Notes under the pieces: generated by a model
Told to the model about the DNA's origin: nothing
Database searches by the model: none
What the model saw: the letters and a program-made list of their open reading frames with translations, nothing else
DNA from: Haloplanus natans DSM 17983
Lineage (GTDB): Archaea; Halobacteriota; Halobacteria; Halobacteriales; Haloferacaceae
Length of the DNA stretch: 64,000 nt
Reading direction: 5' to 3'
Assembly (NCBI RefSeq): GCF_000427685.1
Contig: NZ_KE386573.1
Coordinates: forward strand, 310,001-374,000
Shown: positions 37,334-45,558 of the stretch, one piece after another
Numbering within the stretch: the stretch's first letter is position 1
How the letters are laid out: the number at the start of each line of letters is the position of its first letter
Made by a program: the position numbers and the translations under genes

Positions 37334-38665
37334 TTACTCCCGAGCATTCGCATCGCGAGCGAGCGGCCGCTGAGCGGGGTCAGGATCTGGTGGCCCTGTT
37401 TCAAAAGATTCCGTTGAGACGGCCTCCTGCATTTGCTTCAGCTGGCGACGTAGTTCGCCAGACGCCGCCTCAACGAGCTTTCTGTCCGGCCAACTGTGGA
37501 TAGTCACATTCCCGAACTTCTCTGCTTTCTTCTGTACGAGGTCAATCTGCTCAAGAGCATATTCAGCCCACGCGTCCTGATCTGTGAGCCGCTCAAATTC
37601 ACGGGCTGCACGCTCGTAGCCGGCCTCCTGAACGGCATTAATGCACATCTCAAAATTCACCCCTCGCGGGTTGATCGGCTCGTGAAACACTACCTCTGGG
37701 TCAATCGCGGAGAACCAACTAAGCGCCTTTTCGATATCCTCACCATCCATCGTCGGATAGGTCGGTGAGAAAGAAACGAACCGAGGCACTCCGGCCCGGA
37801 ACAGCTTATCAAGAGCTTCCCATCGGGCCATTGGCGGCGGCGCGTTCGGTTCGATAGTCCGCACCAATGAGGCGTCGAAACTCGGAATTGACGTGCCGAC
37901 TGTCAGGTTTCCATTCGCGTTTTTGAACAGATCGATATCCCGAATCACGTTCGGACTCCGAGTGAGAATCCGTGTTGGAATATCATGTTCGATCAGTTCG
38001 TGGACACAACTACGGGTAATCTGTGCTGCTCGACGGTCTTGGTAACAATCCGTTCCGCTTGATAGCATTACGACGCCGCGCCCACGTTCGGTCTTCTTCC
38101 AGTCGTCGAAGTTGTGATTCCCCAATCCCGCATGAAGACGCTCGGGGAGATCGTCGCGATAGAGCAGATAGTTTCCCCAGTCGCGCTGAGGATCGTCTAC
38201 GTCGGCCTCTTCTGCCAACATATCCTCACGACTGTCGACAGCCGGCGTTGAGGGAACGTAACAGAATTTACAGCCGTGGCGGCATCCGGTGGCGACGTTG
38301 ATGACATAGTCACACAGGCTCTTCTCGTGAAGTTTCGACTCGCTCAGAACCGATTTCGTCGGATCGGTGCCGATATTAACGTCACCTTGACTATCAGCGG
38401 TAGTCTGTTGTGCACACTTCCAACAGAGAAGGTGTCCGTCCCTATCGGTACTGAAGCGACCCGTAATCTGGTTCCCACATTCGGAACAGACGAGGCCCTG
38501 TTGCCAGAGATTGATTCGTTCGCCGTGTTCTCGCTCGGCCTCGCGAAGCTCGTCCAGTGTCGGATTCTTTCCGAACTCCCGAACGACGTTGCCCTCGTCG
38601 TCGACGAGGTTCACGAAGCGGTCGTACCAACCGCCGTCGTCGTCCCGTTCGGTCTGGATATGCAT
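37334..38665 (-). CDS. SplB-like radical SAM protein with zinc ribbon (paralogue A)
   Basis: A 443-aa protein. An N-terminal zinc ribbon uses Cys60, Cys63, Cys81 and Cys84. The 4Fe-4S motif is Cys128-x3-Cys132-x2-Cys135 (TGCRHGCKFCYVPSTP). SGTDCYQ, TRILTRSPNVIRDIDLF and IEPNAPPPMARWEAL follow the COG1533/SplB pattern. Proteins of this three-Cys kind are known to co-occur with TcmP. Paralogue B (39174) shares the core but lacks the zinc ribbon. The substrate is unknown; spore-photoproduct-like DNA repair or nucleic-acid modification are only possibilities. Confidence 0.8.
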   Translation of the reverse strand: MHIQTERDDDGGWYDRFVNLVDDEGNVVREFGKNPTLDELREAEREHGERINLWQQGLVCSECGNQITGRFSTDRDGHLLCWKCAQQTTADSQGDVNIGTDPTKSVLSESKLHEKSLCDYVINVATGCRHGCKFCYVPSTPAVDSREDMLAEEADVDDPQRDWGNYLLYRDDLPERLHAGLGNHNFDDWKKTERGRGVVMLSSGTDCYQDRRAAQITRSCVHELIEHDIPTRILTRSPNVIRDIDLFKNANGNLTVGTSIPSFDASLVRTIEPNAPPPMARWEALDKLFRAGVPRFVSFSPTYPTMDGEDIEKALSWFSAIDPEVVFHEPINPRGVNFEMCINAVQEAGYERAAREFERLTDQDAWAEYALEQIDLVQKKAEKFGNVTIHSWPDRKLVEAASGELRRQLKQMQEAVSTESFETGPPDPDPAQRPLARDANARE

Positions 38666-39173
38666 GAGAACCTCCTGTCCGTCTATCTATCCCCGAACTG
38701 CAAAAACTCACGGCAGCCAAGGCGAAAGTGAAACTAAACGTGCTTACGAACGCGTACGCCAAAATCGGTAGAAGCGGATAGTCTTCTGAAGAGCCCTTCC
38801 GTTTCAAATGGTGTCGGAACTGATCTTCACGGCTTCCCTGCGTGCTTGACGGACTTCTCATCCAGCCATAGATGAACCAGGGTCCCTAGCTTTTCACTAC
38901 GTTCTTCAACGCCGGTCAGCTGCTCCATCAAATATTCTGCTCACCAGTCTCGGTCCCAGAGGTAGTCGGGTTCTTTCGCCAGCCGTTCTGATCGGTATCA
39001 CGCGCCGCCTGCACGGTTGTATGTGATTCCCACTGCGCGGAGTGATCGGCTTCTAGGAGATTACATTCGAATCTATGCAGCCTTTGAACGTTTGCAGGAC
39101 ATTTTAGAAGCGTCCGAATGCCGGTGTATTCCACACATTTATATCTAGAGACAGACAATCGGTGATAGAAACG
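38666..39173. other. Divergent spacer between the two radical SAM genes
   Basis: About 500 bp. The promoter of paralogue B is at its right end (TTTATAT, 39138-39144, about 30 bp before the ATG at 39174). The minus strand has short frames (33 codons from about 38936) that do not look like an established gene. They may be decayed coding sequence. Confidence 0.45.
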
Positions 39174-40223
39174 ATGCCTGACTCTGAAGAGGGGATCCGT
39201 ACTGGTGGAGACCCAACGAAGGCGATCCTCAGCGAGTCGGGACTCAACAGCAAACACTTGTGCGACTACGTAGTTAACGTTGCGACCGGCTGCCGTCACG
39301 GCTGCAAGTTTTGCTACGTCCCTTCAACACCAAATATCCGAGCGCGGCCAGATATGCTCAAAGAGGCTGCTGACGTGGATAACGGCCAAAAAGAGTGGGG
39401 AAACTATGTGCTTTACCGCGACGGACTAGGTGAAAAACTCGACGCCCATCTTGATCGCAAACGAACTTGGCATGAGACTGATCGAGGACAGGGTGTTGTT
39501 GGGGTATCTTTCTCGACGGATTGCTATATGGACGGACGGGCAGGCAAAATCACCCGGAATGTGGTAAAGGCTCTCACGAGTCATAATAAATACACACGGG
39601 TTCTTACACGAAATCCGATTCTGGCGCTCCAAGATTTGGATGTGTTCCAGAAGGCTGGTGAGTACGTCACTATCGGCTCGTCAATTCCGTGTATGGATGC
39701 GGATCAAGTTGGTGCTATCGAACCAAGTGCTCCAGCGCCTGAGCTACGATTGCGGGGACTCAAGGAATTCAATGAGCATGGCGTCCAGACATTTGTCAGC
39801 ATGAGTCCGACGTACCCGACTCAAGACAAGGCTGCCCTGCGCACACAATTGGAACGGGTCGCCGAGTGTGATCCAGCAGTCGTCTTCCATGAACCAATTA
39901 ATCCCCGAGGCGGGAATTTTGAAATGACTGTTGAGGCGGCACAGGAGGCAGAGGAACACGAGCTTGCTGACGCACTGGATGAGTTGCGAACTCGCGATCG
40001 GTGGGTTGAGTACGCGACGAACCATCTCCGGTGGGTTCAGGAGATTGGGCGGGAACTCGATCTGCCGGTGCACCTCTGGCCTGACAAGCAACTCATCAAG
40101 CACGTAGACGACGAGACGGGGCTGTGGTTGCAATCTTGGCGGGAACGGCAGTCCCCTGAGAAATTCGCCGAGCGGGAGATGCCGACACAGACCGAGCCAG
40201 CCTATCCAACGAACTCAGTTTAG
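39174..40223 (+). CDS. SplB-like radical SAM protein (paralogue B)
   Basis: A 349-aa protein starting MPDSEEGIRTGGDPTKAI. The motif is Cys40-x3-Cys44-x2-Cys47 in ATGCRHGCKFCYVPSTP, the same as in paralogue A, with matching TRVLTRNPI and IEPSAPAPELRLRGL blocks. There is no zinc ribbon. The ATG at 39174 is favoured because a TATA-like box is 30-36 bp upstream; GTG 39162 is the alternative. It ends 14 bp before the convergent TcmP-like gene. Confidence 0.8.
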   Translation: MPDSEEGIRTGGDPTKAILSESGLNSKHLCDYVVNVATGCRHGCKFCYVPSTPNIRARPDMLKEAADVDNGQKEWGNYVLYRDGLGEKLDAHLDRKRTWHETDRGQGVVGVSFSTDCYMDGRAGKITRNVVKALTSHNKYTRVLTRNPILALQDLDVFQKAGEYVTIGSSIPCMDADQVGAIEPSAPAPELRLRGLKEFNEHGVQTFVSMSPTYPTQDKAALRTQLERVAECDPAVVFHEPINPRGGNFEMTVEAAQEAEEHELADALDELRTRDRWVEYATNHLRWVQEIGRELDLPVHLWPDKQLIKHVDDETGLWLQSWRERQSPEKFAEREMPTQTEPAYPTNSV

Positions 40224-40237
40224 AATTCTCAGCCGCG

Positions 40238-41263
40238 CTATTTCGTAAAATCGCCGATACTCGTCTGATCGGACACCTCCTCATCAGGGACCTCCTCGTC
40301 GATATCACTCTCGGGAAGATATTGTGTAAACGACGACTGATCATCGTGAATCACGTCAAGAAAGTTATCAACGTCACCCGCGTGGACATCCTCAATGAAA
40401 TCCCGGACGTACTGAATGACTCGAATATATCCACTTCCACCATCGGTTTCTCGCGTTGCGTAGAGGAGGTCGTACTCATAGCTACCAACATTGGCATCGA
40501 CATTCGTAACTCGTTGGACAGATCGTCCATTTTGAGCGAGACACTTTTCGTAGAGGGCCTTCATCTTCGGCCGAACGTCTGTTTGTGGAAGATCCTCTTT
40601 GTTCAAGTCCATGCAGTAGAACTTGTTCAGTTCCTCCGGAACCGGACGCCTTGTGGCGTTGCGACCGATCCCCGAGGCAGTAGGGAGATTAATCAGAAGA
40701 TCCCCCCACGGCTTCGGCGTGAGGGCTTCGATGGCGTTCCATTTCACGTTGAGTTCTTGATTGTCGATGAAGCAATAATAATTGAAGCCACCGTCCTGTA
40801 CGTCTGAGATATCTCTTGCAACCTTTGGAAGCTCTTCGTTTGCATCACCCCGGATGACTGTCCAGTCTTCGGGCTCCTGAGCATCGGTGTGGTTGTCAAA
40901 GATATACTGCATGCGCTTCTCTAAGGCGTCGGCTTTCTCCTCATCCAACTCGATGAGATACATCTTTCTGAACGGCTCTTGGGCAACCTTGGCAGCGATT
41001 ATGGGTGACCCTAAGAAACACAGATCGTCATCGCCGTAGGTAGACACACCGGATCCAGCTAAGGCATCGATATAAAAAAGATCCTGAAAGTAATCGTTGC
41101 TCTCCAGCACGTTAGTATACATATTAACAGCCGCCGAATGGAGGATCAGCTTCAGCGCAGACCAGCTATCGAAGTCGTTTGTTACCGGAGAGAGGTCGCG
41201 TATCTCCTCAGAATCCTCAGTCAGAGATTGAATTCGTTTTTTAATATACTCCGACGAATCCAT
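40238..41263 (-). CDS. Three-Cys-motif partner protein (TcmP-like)
   Basis: A 341-aa protein. DSWSALKLILHSAAVNMYTNVL, LFYIDALAGSGVSTY, FLGSPIIAAK and YLIELDEEKADALEKRM match TcmP, an acidic protein of unknown function that accompanies radical SAM-like three-Cys proteins. IDNQELNVKW and LLINLPTASGIGRN follow. The ATG at 41263 was used; a TTG at 41278 is an alternative. Being next to two SplB-like radical SAM paralogues makes a shared pathway very likely. Confidence 0.75.
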   Translation of the reverse strand: MDSSEYIKKRIQSLTEDSEEIRDLSPVTNDFDSWSALKLILHSAAVNMYTNVLESNDYFQDLFYIDALAGSGVSTYGDDDLCFLGSPIIAAKVAQEPFRKMYLIELDEEKADALEKRMQYIFDNHTDAQEPEDWTVIRGDANEELPKVARDISDVQDGGFNYYCFIDNQELNVKWNAIEALTPKPWGDLLINLPTASGIGRNATRRPVPEELNKFYCMDLNKEDLPQTDVRPKMKALYEKCLAQNGRSVQRVTNVDANVGSYEYDLLYATRETDGGSGYIRVIQYVRDFIEDVHAGDVDNFLDVIHDDQSSFTQYLPESDIDEEVPDEEVSDQTSIGDFTK

Positions 41264-41587
41264 CGTATCCTCTGTCAAAGATGTACGGATAGTTAATTGT
41301 TGCTTAGCTGTCCCACTTTCCAGTAATAGCTGCGGCTGCAGCCATTCTCAGCACACAGATTTGAATCGCCACTGAGTTCGAAACGCGCGAAATGTGTATG
41401 GGTGGTTTCAAGAACTTTGTTGAATTCAGGATATAAATACAATACCATTGGCCTTACTACACTATTTTGTCATATTGTGTATGTGTCCGGCTTTCTTTTG
41501 TTTTATAAGAACCGTCGAATGTGGTTGTCCGATCAGTAGTTGGTTTGAGGGATAAATATACTTATCCTCAATTTGAATCATAAATAA
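41264..41587. other. Divergent promoter region, no gene
   Basis: AT-rich. AATTAACT (about 41291-41298) is near promoter distance for the TcmP-like gene. AAATATACTTAT (about 41554-41565) sits 23-34 bp before the ATG at 41588. The middle holds TTTGTTGAATTC (41417-41428), possibly an IS remnant. Confidence 0.45.
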
Positions 41588-42538
41588 ATGGCAAGCAGTT
41601 CGGATTCTGCTGACAGGCCAGCCGATATCGATTTGTTCATCATTCCTGTTAGTGAGGAGTGGCTCCCAAAATTTGACCGAACTGTACGTTCGCCTATCGT
41701 TTTGGATGGCCCTGGAATCCCGGATGAATTGGTTGGTCGTGAAGAGAGAATTTGGGGTATGCTCCGAGGGCCCCGAAATACAACTACCCATGAACAGATG
41801 ACCCCACGCGACTGGCTTCTATTCTATAATCAACAACAATTTTTCGCAACGGGGCGCATCGGCCAGTGCTTCCATCATGACGAGCTGGGCGATAATATTT
41901 GGAATAATCCCAGATCGGAGCTCGGATTCACCGTAGAAGATTTTAGCTCTGTGCGTATTCCGCTTGATGATGTCCGGTCTGCATTGGATTACAAGTCGAA
42001 TTATTACCCTCGGGGCCCGAGCCGGGTTGCTGACGAGAATCTATCAGAATTGCTGAATCAATCCGGAACGATAAGCGAATTTGTAGAGGGGTATTCTGGA
42101 GAGCGCCCGGATTCAGAAGAGCAGGTCGAAGACTATGAACAACCAAAGCGTACCGAGACCACTACTTCTCGAATCATACGGAATACTGATATCGTAAAGG
42201 AACTCAAGGAAACGTACGACCACGAATGCCAAGTCTGTGGAACGAGTCGTCAGAAGCGAGGAGGCGATGGATATGCAGAAGGCCATCATCTAAAACCGCT
42301 AGGTGAGCCTCACAACGGGCCGGATATCAAAGAAAACATTCTCATATTGTGTCCCAATCATCACGCAGATTTCGATTATGGAAGAATCGCTGTGAACCCA
42401 CATACTAACGAAATCACACACGCTTACGAAGGGTCTACAGATGGAGCGACTCTCACGATGGCGTCAGGAGATTCTATCGACGAAGAGCTACTTCGGTACC
42501 ATAATCAAGAGATATCCGAGGTCAACCCTCCGAGCTAA
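41588..42538 (+). CDS. PUA/EVE-like domain fused to HNH endonuclease
   Basis: A 316-aa protein. The N-terminal ~150 residues look like an EVE/PUA-like reader (DWLLFYNQQQFFATGRIGQ; FSSVRIPLDDVR). The C-terminal HNH has Cys214-x2-Cys217, EGHHLKPLG and LCPNHHADFDYGRI. Reader-HNH fusions are typical of type IV (McrA-like) enzymes that cut DNA carrying modified bases. Its promoter is AT-rich. It is convergent with the ASCH gene (3-bp gap). Confidence 0.8.
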   Translation: MASSSDSADRPADIDLFIIPVSEEWLPKFDRTVRSPIVLDGPGIPDELVGREERIWGMLRGPRNTTTHEQMTPRDWLLFYNQQQFFATGRIGQCFHHDELGDNIWNNPRSELGFTVEDFSSVRIPLDDVRSALDYKSNYYPRGPSRVADENLSELLNQSGTISEFVEGYSGERPDSEEQVEDYEQPKRTETTTSRIIRNTDIVKELKETYDHECQVCGTSRQKRGGDGYAEGHHLKPLGEPHNGPDIKENILILCPNHHADFDYGRIAVNPHTNEITHAYEGSTDGATLTMASGDSIDEELLRYHNQEISEVNPPS

Positions 42539-42541
42539 TTC

Positions 42542-43027
42542 TCAAGAGGTATCGTACTGGTTCAGCTTCCCTTGTGTAGTGTGTGTTTTATGTGTTGGAA
42601 CCAGGTTGAAGAATTCTGGATTCTCATCGGGGCTCAAATACAGGAAGTTCTGGGGAGCACGGAACTCGCCAAGCGCTTTCTGAATATCTTTCTTGTGGAT
42701 CGGCTCATCATATCGCTTTGTGTCTGATATATGGAGAGCCTGACCGACATCGTTTCCTGAAAAGTATTCTTCAATTTCAGAGTAGCTATGGGGTGTCTTC
42801 TCCAGCGTTCGGTCTAAGAGATTCTCAACGGTATCAGAGAGTATACGATCAACACGAGCTTCGCCGACCACTTCGCTTGCGCCATCCGTCGCGTATAGAA
42901 GGATATCATAGGGCGGGTCTAACGTTGGTGCAGATCGGCGATATTCATACTCTTTTTCACCGTCCAGAATTTTCTCGGCCCATTGCGGGTGTATGCTTAG
43001 AAAGACGACTCGGCTAGACTCGGACAT
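42542..43027 (-). CDS. ASCH-domain protein
   Basis: A 161-aa protein. VVFLSIHPQWAEKILDGEKEYEYRR is the ASCH signature, and LLYATDGASEVVGEARV is the second conserved block. ASCH domains are PUA-like binders of RNA or modified nucleotides. The ATG overlaps the stop of the double-GNAT gene by 1 bp, so both are co-transcribed (GNAT first). Convergent with the reader-HNH gene. Confidence 0.8.
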   Translation of the reverse strand: MSESSRVVFLSIHPQWAEKILDGEKEYEYRRSAPTLDPPYDILLYATDGASEVVGEARVDRILSDTVENLLDRTLEKTPHSYSEIEEYFSGNDVGQALHISDTKRYDEPIHKKDIQKALGEFRAPQNFLYLSPDENPEFFNLVPTHKTHTTQGKLNQYDTS

Positions 43028-44049
43028 TATCGCCCCTCCTTGATGAATTTCCCGAGGAATATATTGTCTATTCCTGGTTTGTACGGCTCGCGAAGGAATC
43101 CCTCGACTTGGAATCCCTCTCCACGCAGCAATTTCAGAAGTTCAGTTTGAAGATGAGGAAGCATGATGTATAGCTTGCGGTGGGTTTCCTTGAAATCCTC
43201 ATATATACGTTGGAGGAGTTCTTTCACCATCTCTGCTGTTCCGTTGTTCCCGAACAGTAGAGGAACGAGTTTAACACTTCCTCCTCGCTTCGGAGTGGCG
43301 ACACAACACCCACAGATCTCCTCATCCGTTGCGACAATGTACACGACCTTTCCTTTCTTCCTGTATCCCTCGTCTATGCGCTCTTGAGCGTCAATAATGC
43401 CTGTGACAAATTCATCATCAATCTCGCCATACCACCGAGTCATCTCGCCCAATATCAGGCTGCGGAAACCAGATTCATAATCTGGAATGAGCTCGGAAAC
43501 CTCGAAGTCGATATCCGTCGTCATAAACCCATTTTCAACCGGGATATTCCCTTGTTCGGGATTATCAAGCATTTTCCCCATGATGAACTCATCTTGACCG
43601 GTATCATACTGTTCTCTGAGTATCGCCTCAAGATGCGCACCAAGATCTGAAAACCACTTATACAACTCATCCCGGTAGAGCGGAGCGTGAGTATACAGCT
43701 TACGGTGGCCTTCGTCTCTATAATGGGACTCCGCTTTATTCCACAACGCTGTGCCGTACCCTTGTTGACGGCAGGGTTCTTTGACTAAGATGGGAGATAT
43801 TTTGACGCACCCACCACGTTTCTCGGTTCCAACAATATATCCCACAGTTTCTCCCCCATCTTCACCAACCCAAATCGTCTTTGTCTTGGTGAAGTATCCA
43901 TATGGGTCACGGTCTCTTCGATGAGCACGAGAAATATTCTCAGCGAACGAATCGTCAATATCAGCATAGTGTTTCCCGATTTCGTCTTTGGCTAACTGCT
44001 TGAACTCCGGGATTTCGCTCTCCTGAATCTCCCGGAACGTGACCTCCAT
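43027..44049 (-). CDS. Tandem double-GNAT acetyltransferase-like protein
   Basis: A 340-aa protein with two GNAT-fold repeats. The first has KTIWVGEDGGETVGYIVG and KEPCRQQGYGTALWNKAE, a full acetyl-CoA loop (QxxGYG). The second has VVYIVATDEEICGCCVAT and FGNNGTAEMVKELL, a degenerate loop. Only the first is likely catalytic. It forms an operon with the ASCH gene. Acetylation of a tRNA, protein or small-molecule target is possible. Confidence 0.8.
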   Translation of the reverse strand: MEVTFREIQESEIPEFKQLAKDEIGKHYADIDDSFAENISRAHRRDRDPYGYFTKTKTIWVGEDGGETVGYIVGTEKRGGCVKISPILVKEPCRQQGYGTALWNKAESHYRDEGHRKLYTHAPLYRDELYKWFSDLGAHLEAILREQYDTGQDEFIMGKMLDNPEQGNIPVENGFMTTDIDFEVSELIPDYESGFRSLILGEMTRWYGEIDDEFVTGIIDAQERIDEGYRKKGKVVYIVATDEEICGCCVATPKRGGSVKLVPLLFGNNGTAEMVKELLQRIYEDFKETHRKLYIMLPHLQTELLKLLRGEGFQVEGFLREPYKPGIDNIFLGKFIKEGR

Positions 44050-44381
44050 GAAAAGTAAGATGGGTCCTTCCTCAGAAAATTCTTTGCCCCGATATCACCT
44101 TGGAATATTTCACTCATTAGTTCTCAACGCCTCCCCGGTACGTGACGGAAATTTAGCATCGAAATAAGCCATAATTGCGTGACATAACCGAAAGGTAAAC
44201 TCGAACACGTCTGAAGTCGACACCAGAAGAGTCTCTACAGCAGGGTATCGTCGGGTTCATGACGATGTCTGGAATCAACCTCAAATTCATTAATGTCACT
44301 CGTATATAGGGTTTTCTCCTACCTATTGATGTTTATCTGCAGACCAGACGGAGTGGCTTGCTACTAATATATCTCGACTTT
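44050..44381. other. Right end of the element, no gene
   Basis: 332 bp up to the border. The last bases (reading in from 44381, AAAGTCGAGATATATTAG) form the right inverted terminus matching the left end. No reading frame of note. Low GC. Confidence 0.6.
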
Positions 44382-44389
44382 ATACGGGC
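44382..44389 (+). repeat. 8-bp direct repeat at right border of the element
   Basis: Second copy of ATACGGGC. It is followed directly by CACGGTGTCATC, the codons that continue the ATPase after the Gly encoded at 22260-22262. Confidence 0.8.
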
Positions 44390-44929
44390 CACGGTGTCAT
44401 CGGCACCACCCACGCCGAGAACGTGGAGACGCTGATCAACCGCGTCGTCGAACAGGGTCTCCCGCCCTATCTCCTGCGCGAAATCGACCTCGTGGTCTTC
44501 CCCCACCACGTCGACGACGACCGCTACGTCGCCGAGGCGGTCGAACTCCTGAGCGAAGCGGAGTACGAGGACCTCGACGGCGGGACGCTCCCGTCTGGCG
44601 TCGTCGAGAAGGGGGGTCGCACTCTCTGCTGGAACGTGGTCGCCCGCCGCGACACCGGGGGACGGTTCGAACTCGACTACGCCCATCCCCACCTCGACGA
44701 CGGCCACCGCGCGCTCGGCTTCCGGCTGTTCCATCGCCTCGCCGACGCCACCGACCGCGAGGTGGAGGCCGTCGAGGACGAGTTCCACCGGAAACACCGC
44801 TACGTCCAGTATCTCGTCCAGGAGGGCATCGCCGACTTCGAGGAGCTGTTCGCGTTCGTCTCCGACCTGCGCACCGACGAGGCGGCGACGGTCGAACGGG
44901 CAAAGAGCGAGACGGCGAGTGACGACTGA
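44390..44929 (+). pseudogene. Secretion/pilus ATPase gene, 3' fragment (3 of 3)
   Basis: The frame continues HGVIGTTHAENVETLINRVVEQ, then LLREIDLVVFPHHVDDDRYVAEAVELL, typical of the C-terminal half of VirB11/GspE-like haloarchaeal ATPases, to a stop at 44929. It has GC-rich host codon use. Fused to 21765-22262 it makes a normal ATPase C-terminus. No TadC/PilC-like partner follows downstream. Confidence 0.85.
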
Positions 44930-45069
44930 GACGGACTACCGTAACTGTTTGCCGGCGGGCCCCCGAGACGACCCGGCGACCCGCTGGCACTCCCCGGACC
45001 GGTCCCCGCTCGGCCGCCGCGCCCGGGAAACGTAACGCACTTTTTACGCTGTGGATCGTACACGGAGTC

Positions 45070-45432
45070 GTGTCATCGAACCGTTCGTCTCCGTTTTTGA
45101 CCGCCTCGGCGGTCATCGCGTTGTTCGGCTGTCTGCTCGCCACCGTGACGCCGGTCGTCGCCGGTGCGAGTCGCGCCTTCACCGGGAGCCTCGTCACGAG
45201 CGGGCTCCTCGGTGTCGTCTTCGCCGGCCAGAACCTGCGGCTGTATCGACGGCGTGCGTCCCCGTCAATCCCGGCGGCGACGCTGACCACCATCTTCGGC
45301 GGCTGGTTCATGCTCGCCCCGCTCATCTACGACGTGGGCTTCATTGCGACCGCCGGGACGCAACTCGGGGGCCTCCTCGTCTCGGCCTTTGCCCTGTATC
45401 TGCTCGTGGCCGCGATCGAGCCGTCGGACTGA
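45070..45432 (+). CDS. Small integral membrane protein
   Basis: 120 aa from a GTG start. Four hydrophobic segments (LTASAVIALFGCLLATV; GLLGVVFAGQNL; TLTTIFGGWFMLAPLIYDVGF; LLVSAFALYLLVAAI) are joined by short loops. GGWFMLAP is faintly like SPW-repeat membrane proteins, but this is not secure. It follows the ATPase fragment by about 140 bp. Confidence 0.6.
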   Translation: MSSNRSSPFLTASAVIALFGCLLATVTPVVAGASRAFTGSLVTSGLLGVVFAGQNLRLYRRRASPSIPAATLTTIFGGWFMLAPLIYDVGFIATAGTQLGGLLVSAFALYLLVAAIEPSD

Positions 45433-45558
45433 GCGGACGAACGGGCGCCCTTCGATCGACCATCGAAAGCCTCCGCGTCGGGGTCGATGCGTCTCCCGTC
45501 GACTCATCAGGAGGCACTGTCGCACAACTATTATCAATATCTCAATGAATGGGGTAGT

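Larger units (their letters stand above)
22263..44381. mobile_element. 22.1-kb integrative element / defence-like island inserted in the ATPase gene
   Basis: The limits are set by the 8-bp direct repeat on both sides and by restoration of the host frame on removal. The ends form an imperfect inverted repeat: the left begins TATAGTCGAGATCC, and the right read inward begins AAAGTCGAGATATA. The interior is AT-richer than both flanks, with many short intergenic regions. It carries a tyrosine integrase operon, a membrane protein, nucleases of the HNH, GIY-YIG and DUF262 types, radical SAM/TcmP genes, ASCH and GNAT genes, and a surface protein. Whether the whole element moved as a unit, or is a composite of several insertions, is not resolved. 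Confidence 0.8.

Noticed and set aside
38442-38861. A 139-codon frame antisense to the start of radical SAM paralogue A
   Set aside because: It mostly overlaps the N-terminus of the radical SAM gene in another frame and shows no domain.
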